Of a DNA stretch of 33,206 nucleotides, positions 23,642 to 33,206 are shown in pieces (position 1 is the stretch's first letter; each line of letters starts with the position of its first letter). Under the pieces are notes generated by a model. That model was not told the DNA's origin and made no database searches. It worked only from the letters and a program-made list of their open reading frames with translations. The stretch is from NCBI GenBank assembly GCA_031276355.1, contig JAISNC010000110.1, forward strand, positions 1-33,206. Reading direction: 5' to 3'. The DNA comes from Odoribacteraceae bacterium. Lineage in GTDB: Bacteria > Bacteroidota > Bacteroidia > Bacteroidales > Marinifilaceae. Made by a program: the position numbers and the translations under genes.

Positions 23642-24421
23642 TCAGGGTTGTTTGCCGATGTACGCGAGGATGCCGCCGTCCACGTAGAGGACGTGGCCGT
23701 TCACGAAATTCGAGGCATCGGATGCCAGGAAGAGGGCCGGCCCCTGGAGATCTTCGGGGGTACCCCAGCGCGCGGCGGGGGTTTTGGCGATGATGAAGGA
23801 GTTGAAGGGGTGGCCCGGCTCGCGCAGGGGGGCTGTCTGTGGCGTGGCGATGTAGCCCGGGCCGATGCCGTTGCACTGGATGTTGTAGGCCCCGTATTCC
23901 GAGGCGATGTTACGCGTGAGCATCTTGAGGCCTCCCTTCGCGGCGGCGTAAGCGGCCACGGTCTCCCGCCCCAGCTCGCTCATCATGGAGCAGACGTTGA
24001 TGATCTTCCCGTGCCCTTTCTTGATCATGCCGGGGATTACCGCTTTGGCAACGATGAAGGGGGCGTTGAGGTCAACGTCGATCACCTGGCGAAATTCGGC
24101 CGCCGTCATCTCGATCATCGGGATGCGCTTGATGATGCCGGCGTTGTTGACGAGGATGTCCACGCTCCCGACTTCTTGCTCGAGGCGGGCGACTAAGGCA
24201 TTGACTTGCTCTTCGCTGGTGACGTCGCAGACGTGGCCGTGCGCGTGGATGCCGGCGGCCTTGTAGGCGGCGATCCCTCTCTCCACGAGTTCCGGGTTCA
24301 GGTCGTTAAACACGATCGTGGCGCCGGCGGCGGCGTAGGCCGAGGCGATGGCGAAACCGATGCCGTAGGAGGCTCCCGTGACCCAGGCCACTTTTCCTTG
24401 TAATGAAAATAGTTCTTGCAT
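23642..24421 (-). CDS. SDR oxidoreductase, gluconate 5-dehydrogenase/KduD-like
   Basis: A 259-residue classical short-chain dehydrogenase. It has the NAD(P) loop [12 protein letters not shown] (15-26), the NNAG motif (in [11 protein letters not shown]), and the catalytic Ser in [10 protein letters not shown] with Y-x3-K in YAAAKGG. The C-terminal [14 protein letters not shown] and the [13 protein letters not shown] loop match Bacteroidetes proteins usually annotated gluconate 5-dehydrogenase, often found beside uronate or pectin genes. In this operon it could act on a keto-uronate or keto-gluconate such as 5-keto-4-deoxyuronate-derived sugar acid (KduD-type). The exact substrate cannot be read from sequence. 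It lies 21 bases downstream of uxuA. Confidence 0.8.
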   Translation of the reverse strand: MQELFSLQGKVAWVTGASYGIGFAIASAYAAAGATIVFNDLNPELVERGIAAYKAAGIHAHGHVCDVTSEEQVNALVARLEQEVGSVDILVNNAGIIKRIPMIEMTAAEFRQVIDVDLNAPFIVAKAVIPGMIKKGHGKIINVCSMMSELGRETVAAYAAAKGGLKMLTRNIASEYGAYNIQCNGIGPGYIATPQTAPLREPGHPFNSFIIAKTPAARWGTPEDLQGPALFLASDASNFVNGHVLYVDGGILAYIGKQP

Positions 24422-24442
24422 AGTTTTAGTATCAGGTTATTA

Positions 24443-25615
24443 TTATTCGTATAGCGTGCGAGCGATGCCCAGTTCCAGGCCGCGTAGTTCGGCGAGACCG
24501 CGTAGTCGACCGATGCAGGAGTATCCCGGGTTCGTCTTTTTGCGGAGGTCGTCGATCATCTGGTGGCCGTGGTCGGGGCGGATGGGAATGGATTTCCCGC
24601 GCCGTTGTTGGATGTCGAGGAGGGCTCTCATGACGCCGTACATGTCTACGTCGCCCTCGAGGTGGTTGGCCTCGTAGAAGTTACCATTCGCGTCTCTCCG
24701 GGTGGAGCGCGGATGAGCGAAGTAGATCCGCTCGCCCAGCCGCTTGACCATGCCCGGCAGGTCGTTGTCGGCCCGCACGCCGAAGGATCCGGTGCAGAAA
24801 CAGAGGCCGTTGGAAGCATTGGGCACGGCTTCCGCGAGCAGCCTGAAGTCCCGCTCCGTGCTTAGGACGCGGGGCAAGCCGAGGATCGGGTAAGGGGGAT
24901 CGTCGGGGTGAATGGCCAGGAGGGCGCCCACCTCGTCGGCCACCGGCGCGATTTCCCGCACGAAAGCGAACAGGTGGCGTCGCAGCGTGTCGGCATCTAT
25001 CTCCCGGTAGCTGTCGAGGCGCGCCTGGAACTCCTCCAGGGTAAAGCTCTCCTCGGCACCGGGCAGTCCCGCGATGATGTTACGTGTCAGGCGTTCCCGC
25101 TCCTCGCTCGTCATCTGGTCGTGCCGTTTTTTCGCCGCGGCCACCTCCTCGTCCGTGTACAGTGCCACGGCCCCCGGGCGTTTCAGGATAAAGAGTTCAA
25201 AGGCGATGAACGCCAGGCGTTCGAAGCGTAGCGCGCGCGACCCGTCGGGAAGGGGGTAGGCCAGGTCGGTGCGCGTCCAGTCGAGCACCGGCATGAAATT
25301 ATAGGTGATCACCTTCACGCCGCGGGCGGCCAGGTTGCGAATGCTCTCCTTGTAGTTGTCGATGTACTGTTGAAAACGTCCCTCGCGGGTTTTGATGTGC
25401 TCGTGTACGGGGATACTCTCCACCACCGACCACGTGAGGCCCGCCGCCTCGATCATCGCGGCCCGTTTTTCGATCTCCTCCCTCGTCCACGCCTCGCCGT
25501 TCTTGACATGATGGAGGGCGGTGACGATGCCGGTGGCCCCGGCTTGCCGGATGTCTGCCAGCGAGACGGGATCGTTAGGCCCGTACCAACGCCATGTTTG
25601 TTCACTTAAGATCAT
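24443..25615 (-). CDS. uxuA: Mannonate dehydratase UxuA
   Basis: A 390-residue enzyme that dehydrates D-mannonate to 2-keto-3-deoxygluconate. It begins with the UxuA-type N-terminus ([20 protein letters not shown]) and contains [25 protein letters not shown] and the metal-site and active-site segments [26 protein letters not shown] and RPDHGHQM. Length is normal. It sits between two SDR genes in the operon and is 12 bases downstream of the first. The product still needs KDG kinase before Eda can act, and no kinase gene is in the window. Confidence 0.95.
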   Translation of the reverse strand: MILSEQTWRWYGPNDPVSLADIRQAGATGIVTALHHVKNGEAWTREEIEKRAAMIEAAGLTWSVVESIPVHEHIKTREGRFQQYIDNYKESIRNLAARGVKVITYNFMPVLDWTRTDLAYPLPDGSRALRFERLAFIAFELFILKRPGAVALYTDEEVAAAKKRHDQMTSEERERLTRNIIAGLPGAEESFTLEEFQARLDSYREIDADTLRRHLFAFVREIAPVADEVGALLAIHPDDPPYPILGLPRVLSTERDFRLLAEAVPNASNGLCFCTGSFGVRADNDLPGMVKRLGERIYFAHPRSTRRDANGNFYEANHLEGDVDMYGVMRALLDIQQRRGKSIPIRPDHGHQMIDDLRKKTNPGYSCIGRLRGLAELRGLELGIARTLYE

Positions 25616-25627
25616 GTTACTCGTTGT

Positions 25628-26443
25628 TTAAATGGAAAATGCGTCGAAGCCGCCGTCCACCACGAGGATGGTGCCCGACACGAAGCGCGAGGCGTCACTG
25701 ACGAGGTAGTGCAACGACCCCAGTAACTCTTCCGCTTCGCCGAAGCGACGATAAGGCGTGTGGGCGAGGATCGCGCGGGCGCGATCGGTGTAGGAGCCGT
25801 CCGGGTTTGTCAACAGCGTCCGGTTCTGCTCCGTGATAAAGAACCCCGGCGCCAGCGCGTTGACGCGGAAACCTTCGCCGAACTTCAGGGCCAGTTCCCC
25901 CGCCATGTATTTCGTGAAGTTGGCCACCGCCGCTTTGGCCGCGCCGTAACCGGCCACGCGGGTCAAAGGCCGGAGGGCCGACTCGGAGGCCATGTTGACG
26001 ATGTTCCCGGCCCCGTTCTCGACCATCGCTCGCGCGAAGACCATCGTGGGCAGCACCGTGCCGAAAAGGTTCAGGTCGACGACCTTGCGGAAGGCATCGA
26101 CTTGCAGGTCAAAGATCGTTTTATCCGGCGCGATCGTGGCCCCGGCCATGTTCCCTCCCGCCGCGTTGACCAGCACGTCGATCTTGCCGCACGCGGCGAG
26201 GATCTCCGCGCGATTCTCCTCCAGTTTTCCCGTGTCGAGGACGTCCGTGTCGAGGTACAGGGCTTTCCCGCCCGCCGCCTGGATGTCGGCCACCAGCTCG
26301 TTGCCCTTCTCCGCCACCCGGTCAAGCACGACGACCGTCGCTTTTTGGCCGGCCAAGTAGCGCGCCATGGAGGAGCCCAGCACGCCGCATCCCCCGGTGA
26401 TGACGATGACTTTTCCTTGAATACAAAATAAGTGGTTGTTCAT
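25628..26443 (-). CDS. SDR-type D-mannonate oxidoreductase (fructuronate reductase)
   Basis: A 271-residue short-chain dehydrogenase: TGGCGVLGSSMARYLA (nucleotide loop), LVNAAGGNMAGAT, catalytic Ser in VNMASESALRPLTR with YGAAKAAVANFTK, and C-terminal VDGGFDAFSI. In Bacteroidetes and Thermotogae this SDR clade is found next to uxuA and replaces the unrelated long-chain UxuB of E. coli, reducing fructuronate to mannonate. Position directly upstream of uxuA supports this. It is the first gene of the operon and has a promoter about 100 bases upstream. Confidence 0.85.
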   Translation of the reverse strand: MNNHLFCIQGKVIVITGGCGVLGSSMARYLAGQKATVVVLDRVAEKGNELVADIQAAGGKALYLDTDVLDTGKLEENRAEILAACGKIDVLVNAAGGNMAGATIAPDKTIFDLQVDAFRKVVDLNLFGTVLPTMVFARAMVENGAGNIVNMASESALRPLTRVAGYGAAKAAVANFTKYMAGELALKFGEGFRVNALAPGFFITEQNRTLLTNPDGSYTDRARAILAHTPYRRFGEAEELLGSLHYLVSDASRFVSGTILVVDGGFDAFSI

Positions 26444-26549
26444 AGTTATGATTGTTTAAGATTCTCTTTGCTGGCGGGGCCTCTATCGTTACCCGTTCTC
26501 GTCTCCCTTGTCACGTTCATGTTTTTTCGTTAATTTTTTGTCCTCGCCG

Positions 26550-26579
26550 CGATGATACGAAAAACTTCCGATAAATCAA
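26550..26579 (-). promoter_or_regulatory. Promoter of the hexuronate operon (TTG-N19-TATCATCG)
   Basis: On the minus strand TTG (26579-26577) is followed by exactly 19 bases and TATCATCG (26557-26550), two mismatches from TAnnTTTG. The transcript would start near 26543 with a leader of about 100 bases. No obvious operator palindrome was found in the leader. Confidence 0.5.
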
Positions 26580-26666
26580 TACCGGCAACGCGTTTAAATG
26601 CACCGGCGTGGAGGGGAAGATTTTTCTCGCCGCGCGGCGCTCCCTGTCCGGGGGAGGGACGCGGTA

Positions 26667-27425
26667 TCACGCCTCCTTTGCCTGCCGCCGTTGCCGTACC
26701 GCCTCGTAGAGCACGATGGCCGCCGCGGCCGAGACGTTCAGCGACTCGATCTTGCCCAGCAGGGGAACGCGTACCTGCTCGTTGGCAAAACGGAGCAACT
26801 CCTCGTTGATGCCGGTGTCTTCCGCGCCGAGGATGATGGCGCAGCCCTTGTCCATCGGTACCTCCGTGTACTCTTTTTCCCCTCGCTCGTGGGCGGCGTA
26901 GACAAGCAATCCCTTGTGGCGCAGCGTCCGGATGACCTTCTTCAGGTTCAGCTTGCGGCACACCGGCAGGTGATAGAGCGCGCCGGCGGAGGTCTTGATC
27001 GCGTCGGAAGAGATTTTCGCCGAGTGCCTGGAGGGGATCAGGAGCGCGTGCACGCCGGCACACTCGGCCGTGCGGGCGATGCCCCCCAGGTTGCGCACGT
27101 CGGTCACCCGGTCCAGGATCAACACCAGCGGTCGTTCCCCGGCGGCGATGACCCGGTCGACGATCTCCTCGATCTCCTGGTAGGCGATCGGCGACACCTC
27201 TGCCAGCACCCCCTGGTGGTTCTTGCCGTTAAACGAGCGGAACACCTCCACCGGCACGTACTGGTACGGGATCTCCCGCTCGCGCACCAGCGCGAAAAGT
27301 TGCTGGAAAAGCTCCCCCTCACGCGTGCCCGTCCCGAACATCACCTTGTCGATCTCTTTTCCTTGCTGGATCGCCTCGATGACCGCGCGCAACCCGAAAA
27401 TACACTCTTGTTTAAACTTTGGCAT
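26667..27425 (-). CDS. rlmB: 23S rRNA (guanosine-2'-O)-methyltransferase RlmB
   Basis: A 252-residue SpoU-family (SPOUT) RNA methyltransferase. The N-terminal L30e-like substrate-binding domain (about 1-85) starts CIFGLRAVIEAIQQGKEI. The catalytic knotted domain shows motif 1 NLGGIARTAECAGV, motif 2 CAIILGAEDTGINEELL and motif 3 IESLNVSAAAAIVLYEAVRQ. These are the defining motifs, and length matches RlmB, which methylates the ribose of G2251 in 23S rRNA. It is 80 bases downstream of the ABC-F gene on the same strand, so it may be co-transcribed. Confidence 0.93.
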   Translation of the reverse strand: MPKFKQECIFGLRAVIEAIQQGKEIDKVMFGTGTREGELFQQLFALVREREIPYQYVPVEVFRSFNGKNHQGVLAEVSPIAYQEIEEIVDRVIAAGERPLVLILDRVTDVRNLGGIARTAECAGVHALLIPSRHSAKISSDAIKTSAGALYHLPVCRKLNLKKVIRTLRHKGLLVYAAHERGEKEYTEVPMDKGCAIILGAEDTGINEELLRFANEQVRVPLLGKIESLNVSAAAAIVLYEAVRQRRQAKEA

Positions 27426-27505
27426 GTCGTTTTTATTTTAAATGAATTGGTTTCACGTGATAGGGCGGGGCGCGCGCGTTGAGCCGCGCCGTTCACTTCA
27501 TGAGG

Positions 27506-29431
27506 TTATTTCACGCCCTTTTGCAGTTTTTCCAGCGCCTCGTGTTCGTTGGCCCACGCTTCCATGCACTGCTCGAGGCGGGCCTTGTTCGCCTCGTAAT
27601 CTTTCAGCACCGCGCCCCCCGCGTCGCCTCGCGCCAGCCGCTCTTCCGCCCCGGTGACGCGCGTTTCCAGCGTCGCGATCTCCTCTTCCCATTTCTGGAC
27701 GCGCCCTTCCGCGCGCTTGATCTCCCGGTTCAGTCGTTTACGCTCCTCGAAGGAGCGCGCGTCCGGGGCCGCGTCGCCCGTCGTCTTGGGCGGGGAGTGC
27801 ATGCGCTCGTACTCGCGGAAACACTCGACCTTCTTGTTCTCCAGGAAACGCGCGATCCCGCCGAGGTGCTCCTTGACTTGCCGGTCGGCAAACTCGTACA
27901 CCTTGTCGACCAACCCCGTCAGGAAGTCGCGGTCGTGTGACACCACGATCACCGTCCCCTCGAACCCTTTCAGGGCCTCTTTCAATATATCCTTCGTCCT
28001 TAGATCCAGGTGGTTCGTTGGCTCGTCGAGGATCAGCACGTTGTACGGCTCCAGGAGCAGGCGCACCATCGCCAGGCGCGAGCGCTCGCCGCCGGAGAGC
28101 ACCTTGACCTTCTTCTCCACGTCGTCGCCGGGGAAGAGGAAGGCGCCGAGGATGTCGCGGATCTTCTTGCGTATCTCCCCCACGGCCACGCGATCCACCG
28201 TCTCCAGCACGCTCAGCGAGGGATCCAGTAGATCGGCTTGATTCTGGGCGAAATAACCGACGCGCGCGTTGTGCCCGATCTTCAGCTCTCCCGCGTAGGG
28301 AACCTGGTTCATGATCACGCGCACCAGCGTCGTCTTCCCCTCGCCGTTGCGCCCGACGAAGGCCACCTTCTCGCCCCGGAGGATCTCCGCGTCGATCTCC
28401 CGCAGCACGACGCGGTCGCCGTACGCTTTCGTGATCCCGCGGCACCGCACCACGACCTCGCCGGCGCGCGTCGCCGGCTGGAATCGCACGTGCAACCGGC
28501 GCGCGTCCTCCTCTTCCACCTCGAGGCGCTCCAGCTTGTCCAATTGTTTGACGCGCGACTGCACTTGCACGGCTTTCGTGGCCTTGTAGCGGAATCGTTC
28601 GATGAACTCTTCCGTGTCCTTGATCTGCTTTTGCTGGTTCTCGTAGGCGCGCCGTTGTTGCTCGACGCGCTCTTTTCGCAGTTCGGTGAACCGGGTGTAG
28701 GGCACGCGGTAGTCGTAGACTTTCCCCAGCGATATCTCGATCGTGCGCGTCGTGATGTTGTCGAGAAAGGCCCGGTCGTGCGAGACGAGCATCACCGCCC
28801 CCGGGTACCCCTGCAGGAACGATTCTAACCACGTGATCGATTCGATATCAAGGTGGTTCGTCGGCTCGTCCAGCAGGAAGAGGTCGGGGCGGGCCAGCAG
28901 GATCTTCGCCAGCTCGACGCGCATCCGCCAGCCCCCGCTGAACTCCTCGCAGGGACGCTCCAGGTCCTCGCGGCGGAAGCCGAGTCCCTTGAGCACCACC
29001 TCTATCTCTCCCTCCACGTTATCGCCCCCGTGGAGGTGAAACCGTTCCGTCTCGTGGTCCAGGCGCTCGATGAGCGACATGTAGGCGGCCGACTCGTAGT
29101 CGTCGCGTGAAGCCAGGGCCGCCTGCAGGCGCTCGATCTCCGCGCGGGTCGCCTGTATATCATCGAAGGCTTGCCGCGCCTCCTCCCGCACGCTTCTCCC
29201 CTCCGCGTACGCTTTCACCTGCGGGAGGTAGCCGACCTTCAACCCGGACGGGCGGGCGACGGTGCCCGACGACGGTTCCTGCTCCCCGGCGATGATTTTC
29301 AGCAGCGTCGATTTCCCCGCGCCGTTTTTCCCCGTCAGGCCGATCCGGTCGCGCTTGTTGATCAGGAACGAGACGGAGTCTAATAACGTGAATCCCCCGA
29401 ACAGCACGCTTACGTTGTTTATTGATACCAT
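27506..29431 (-). CDS. ABC-F family ATPase
   Basis: A 641-residue cytoplasmic protein with two ABC domains and no membrane segment. Domain 1: Walker A GKNGAGKS (34-41), signature FSGGWRMRVELAK, Walker B LFLLDEPTNHLD. A linker rich in charged helices follows (about 235-310, ARRLHVRFQPA). Domain 2: Walker A GRNGEGKT (about 350), signature LSGGERSRLAM, Walker B LILDEPTNHLD. A C-terminal coiled coil spans about 555-640 (ERKRLNREIKRAEGRVQKWE). This is the architecture of ABC-F translation factors such as Uup and YdiF, which act on stalled ribosomes. I cannot tell a housekeeping member from a resistance-type one; the long C-terminal coil favours Uup/YdiF-like. Confidence 0.9.
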   Translation of the reverse strand: MVSINNVSVLFGGFTLLDSVSFLINKRDRIGLTGKNGAGKSTLLKIIAGEQEPSSGTVARPSGLKVGYLPQVKAYAEGRSVREEARQAFDDIQATRAEIERLQAALASRDDYESAAYMSLIERLDHETERFHLHGGDNVEGEIEVVLKGLGFRREDLERPCEEFSGGWRMRVELAKILLARPDLFLLDEPTNHLDIESITWLESFLQGYPGAVMLVSHDRAFLDNITTRTIEISLGKVYDYRVPYTRFTELRKERVEQQRRAYENQQKQIKDTEEFIERFRYKATKAVQVQSRVKQLDKLERLEVEEEDARRLHVRFQPATRAGEVVVRCRGITKAYGDRVVLREIDAEILRGEKVAFVGRNGEGKTTLVRVIMNQVPYAGELKIGHNARVGYFAQNQADLLDPSLSVLETVDRVAVGEIRKKIRDILGAFLFPGDDVEKKVKVLSGGERSRLAMVRLLLEPYNVLILDEPTNHLDLRTKDILKEALKGFEGTVIVVSHDRDFLTGLVDKVYEFADRQVKEHLGGIARFLENKKVECFREYERMHSPPKTTGDAAPDARSFEERKRLNREIKRAEGRVQKWEEEIATLETRVTGAEERLARGDAGGAVLKDYEANKARLEQCMEAWANEHEALEKLQKGVK

Positions 29432-29452
29432 GCATGAAGTGTTTAACGGCCG

Positions 29453-29460
29453 CGAATATA
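29453..29460 (-). promoter_or_regulatory. Candidate -7 element before the ABC-F gene
   Basis: The minus strand reads TATATTCG, one mismatch from TAnnTTTG, 22 bases before the ATG. No TTTG is seen at the usual distance upstream, so support is partial. Confidence 0.3.
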
Positions 29461-29536
29461 ACGAAAAATCAGGAAACGCGAGGGACGGTAAAGGCCGTTC
29501 CCGCTCCCCGTTCCCCGCCCGGGGTGGCCTCGCCCG

Positions 29537-32128
<2,592 letters not shown>

Positions 32129-32378
32129 GGCTCTTTGTTTTTTCCCATCCTTCCTAACAAAAGCCATTCCACCCGTTCGGCATGTCAAAATGGCGCTATT
32201 TAGTTAAGGTGAATGACAAAACGCGGGTCGCGGTCGCCGTGCGAAACACTTTTTCGAGCGGACGTCTCGAAAGCCTCGAGCGGGCGTCATCGCGCGTGGA
32301 AGCGATGAACAAGGTTTGCACTCAAGTTCAGTAACCCGTTTTTCTTTTGTTTGGTTTTTGTGTTCTTTGAAAAATGCC
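32129..32378. other. Divergent clpB/toxin-antitoxin intergenic region
   Basis: About 250 bases without a gene. A TTTCGAG-CGGACGT-CTCGAAA hairpin lies at 32252-32272 and a CATCGC/GCGATG stem near 32289-32308. No convincing clpB promoter or heat-shock operator is visible; a TTTTG...GGCTTTTG stretch near 32155-32185 on the minus strand is only a loose match to the promoter consensus. Confidence 0.4.
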
Positions 32379-32386
32379 TAACTTTG
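32357..32386 (+). promoter_or_regulatory. Promoter of the toxin-antitoxin pair
   Basis: TTTG ending at 32360, an 18-base spacer and a perfect TAACTTTG at 32379-32386 match the Bacteroidetes consensus. Transcription would begin about 15 bases before the antitoxin ATG. Confidence 0.65.
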
Positions 32387-32408
32387 CATCAAGTTGTTAA
32401 TAACATTC

Positions 32409-32621
32409 ATGATCATGGGAGAAATTGCAGGTATAAAGTACACAAAAGACGCGACCGGGAAAAAGCGGTATGTCCGCGTGGATCTGGACGTGCACGGGGA
32501 CAATCAATTGATCGAGGATTTCCTGGACTTGGTGGAAATCGAGGCAAGCAAAAAAGAGCCTACTACTCCATTGCGAGATTTTATAAAAGAGCAAAATCAA
32601 AAACGCGGCATCAATGTATAA
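32409..32621 (+). CDS. Putative antitoxin of a type II toxin-antitoxin pair
   Basis: A 70-residue protein (MIMGEIAGIKYTKDATGKKR...). An ATG six bases later (32415) is an equally good start; an upstream TTG at 32394 is less likely because it lies at the predicted transcription start. The N-terminal half has short strands (KRYVRVDLDVH) and the second half is a charged helix (LIEDFLDLVEIEAS, PLRDFIKEQNQKRG). This suits a small antitoxin whose C-terminal helix wraps the toxin. I do not recognise a named DNA-binding fold. The call rests on its 8-base overlap with the RelE/ParE-type gene downstream, its size and the shared promoter. Confidence 0.65.
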   Translation: MIMGEIAGIKYTKDATGKKRYVRVDLDVHGDNQLIEDFLDLVEIEASKKEPTTPLRDFIKEQNQKRGINV

Positions 32622-32868
32622 TGTCGTTATAGGTAAGAAGGTAGAAAAAATGTTGGACAATCTGCCAAATGATTATTATCAATTAGTCATTAAACACCTT
32701 TTAGACCTGGAAAACGATCCACGTCCTTTGGGCTGTATCAAGTTGTCCGGTTCTGAAAAGGCTTACCGTATCCGCGTAGGTGTTTATCGTGTCATATATA
32801 CGATTGAGGATGACATTCTTACAATTAGAATTGTCAAAATAGATCACCGTAAGAACGTTTATAGATAA
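32614..32868 (+). CDS. RelE/ParE family toxin
   Basis: An 84-residue protein of the RelE/ParE fold: N-terminal VVIGKKVEKMLDNLPNDYYQ, helix LVIKHLLDLENDPRP, then the conserved GCIKLSGSEKAYRIRVGVYR and VIYTIEDDILTIRIVKIDHR ending NVYR. The Arg residues of YRIRVGVYR, the late His-Arg and the terminal Tyr are in the positions used for mRNA cleavage by RelE-type toxins, so ribosome-dependent mRNA cleavage is the likely action. The gene overlaps the antitoxin by 8 bases. The pair is clearly more AT-rich than the surrounding genes and lies next to a tRNA gene, which suggests horizontal acquisition. Confidence 0.88.
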   Translation: MYNVVIGKKVEKMLDNLPNDYYQLVIKHLLDLENDPRPLGCIKLSGSEKAYRIRVGVYRVIYTIEDDILTIRIVKIDHRKNVYR

Positions 32869-32972
32869 CTTGTACAACGTTATCCCTGCTATAAGGGTTT
32901 CGCCTGTTTTCTTATATCGCCCTGCCTGCTCCCGGGGCGCGAAGAGGGCGTGAATTTCAACCGAACAAGGGT

Positions 32973-33016
32973 AAAAAAAAGGCAGATTAGAGTCCGAATA
33001 TTTTCTCTAATCTGCC
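32973..33016 (-). terminator. Terminator of tRNA-Leu
   Basis: A perfect 12-bp stem (GGCAGATTAGAG at 32981-32992, CTCTAATCTGCC at 33005-33016, 12-base loop) is followed on the minus strand by eight Ts (32980-32973). It lies 30 bases beyond the 3' end of the tRNA. Confidence 0.9.
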
Positions 33017-33046
33017 GATCTTCTCTCTTTATATTCCTTTCTTACC

Positions 33047-33134
33047 TGGTACCCGGGGCGGGAATCGAACCCGCACGTCTTTAAGGGACACTGGATTTTG
33101 AGTCCAGCGCGTCTACCAATTCCGCCACCCGGGC
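33047..33134 (-). tRNA. tRNA-Leu (anticodon CAA)
   Basis: The minus strand folds as a class II tRNA. The acceptor GCCCGGG pairs with CCCGGGT, the D arm is GGCGGAATTGGTAGACGC, and the anticodon stem CTGGA/TCCAG encloses loop CTCAAAA with anticodon CAA (reads UUG codons). A long variable arm is GTGTCCCTTAAAGACGT, and the T arm is GCGGG-TTCGATT-CCCGC. A73 is the discriminator (33050) and CCA is encoded at 33049-33047. The gene stands alone with its own promoter and terminator. Confidence 0.97.
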
Positions 33135-33147
33135 CTGTAGACCGGGG

Positions 33148-33178
33148 CAAAAGTAGCGCTTTTCTATCAATCTACAAA
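33148..33178 (-). promoter_or_regulatory. Promoter of tRNA-Leu (TTTG-N19-TACTTTTG)
   Basis: On the minus strand TTTG (33178-33175), exactly 19 bases, and TACTTTTG (33155-33148) give a full consensus match, placing the transcription start a few bases before the mature tRNA 5' end at 33134. Confidence 0.85.
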
Positions 33179-33206
33179 TGAACGCGCGCTTTTTTTCGCG
33201 TGATTG

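Noticed and set aside
27469-27490. GGCGCG/CGCGCC hairpin between the ABC-F gene and rlmB as a terminator
   Set aside because: Only a 6-bp stem and no T-run on the minus strand, so I do not call it a terminator.
27738-28832. A 364-codon minus ORF inside the ABC-F gene
   Set aside because: It is an Arg/Gly-rich alternate frame; the ABC-F frame has all nucleotide-binding motifs.

Overview
The window is GC-rich bacterial chromosome and almost certainly from a member of the Bacteroidales. The evidence is a SusC/SusD pair with an STN domain, a FecR-type anti-sigma factor and an ECF sigma factor, a fimbrillin-like lipoprotein, the rseC-rnfBCDGEA order, and several promoters that match the Bacteroidetes pattern (TTTG, about 19 bases, TAnnTTTG). 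I cannot name the genus from sequence alone. Nearly everything lies on the minus strand. The many long ORFs opposite these genes are GC-driven shadows.

Layout. (1) 1-1003: the start of a fimbrillin-like lipoprotein gene, cut by the window edge, next to a decayed IS1182-family transposase. (2) 1142-2126: two small unrecognised envelope proteins on the plus strand. (3) 11445 down to 2127: a long minus-strand run era, der, rseC, rnfB, rnfC, rnfD, rnfG, rnfE, rnfA, cca. It joins ribosome-assembly GTPases, the six-subunit ion-pumping ferredoxin:NAD+ oxidoreductase and the CCA-adding enzyme with tiny gaps or overlaps. RnfG carries an unusual C-terminal tail with repeated flavinylation-like motifs. 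(4) 11446-11849: an intergenic region rich in inverted repeats, with a strong promoter for an ECF sigma gene at 11850. (5) 12380-20768: a FecR, SusC, SusD, DUF4843-like, PKD-like lipoprotein operon on the minus strand. It converges on the sigma gene instead of following it. (6) 20769-21420: a 17-unit array of 21-bp repeats, a possible small ORF and a strong terminator. (7) 26443 down to 21530: a hexuronate operon (SDR mannonate oxidoreductase, UxuA, a second SDR, KDPG aldolase, hexuronate MFS transporter). (8) 32128 down to 26667: rlmB, an ABC-F ATPase and clpB. (9) 32409-32868: an AT-rich RelE/ParE toxin-antitoxin pair, then tRNA-Leu(CAA) with its own promoter and terminator.

How they work together. 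The Rnf complex couples reduced ferredoxin and NAD+ to an ion gradient. The SusCD locus is a TonB-dependent importer whose STN domain can signal through FecR to an ECF sigma factor; with no hydrolase in the locus, the cargo is more likely a peptide or metal complex than a polysaccharide. The hexuronate operon imports and degrades glucuronate- or galacturonate-derived sugars to pyruvate and glyceraldehyde-3-phosphate, but uronate isomerase and KDG kinase are not in the window.

The observations most worth following are the RnfG tail, the 21-bp-register array upstream of fecR, and the inverted placement of the sigma gene relative to fecR-susCD.
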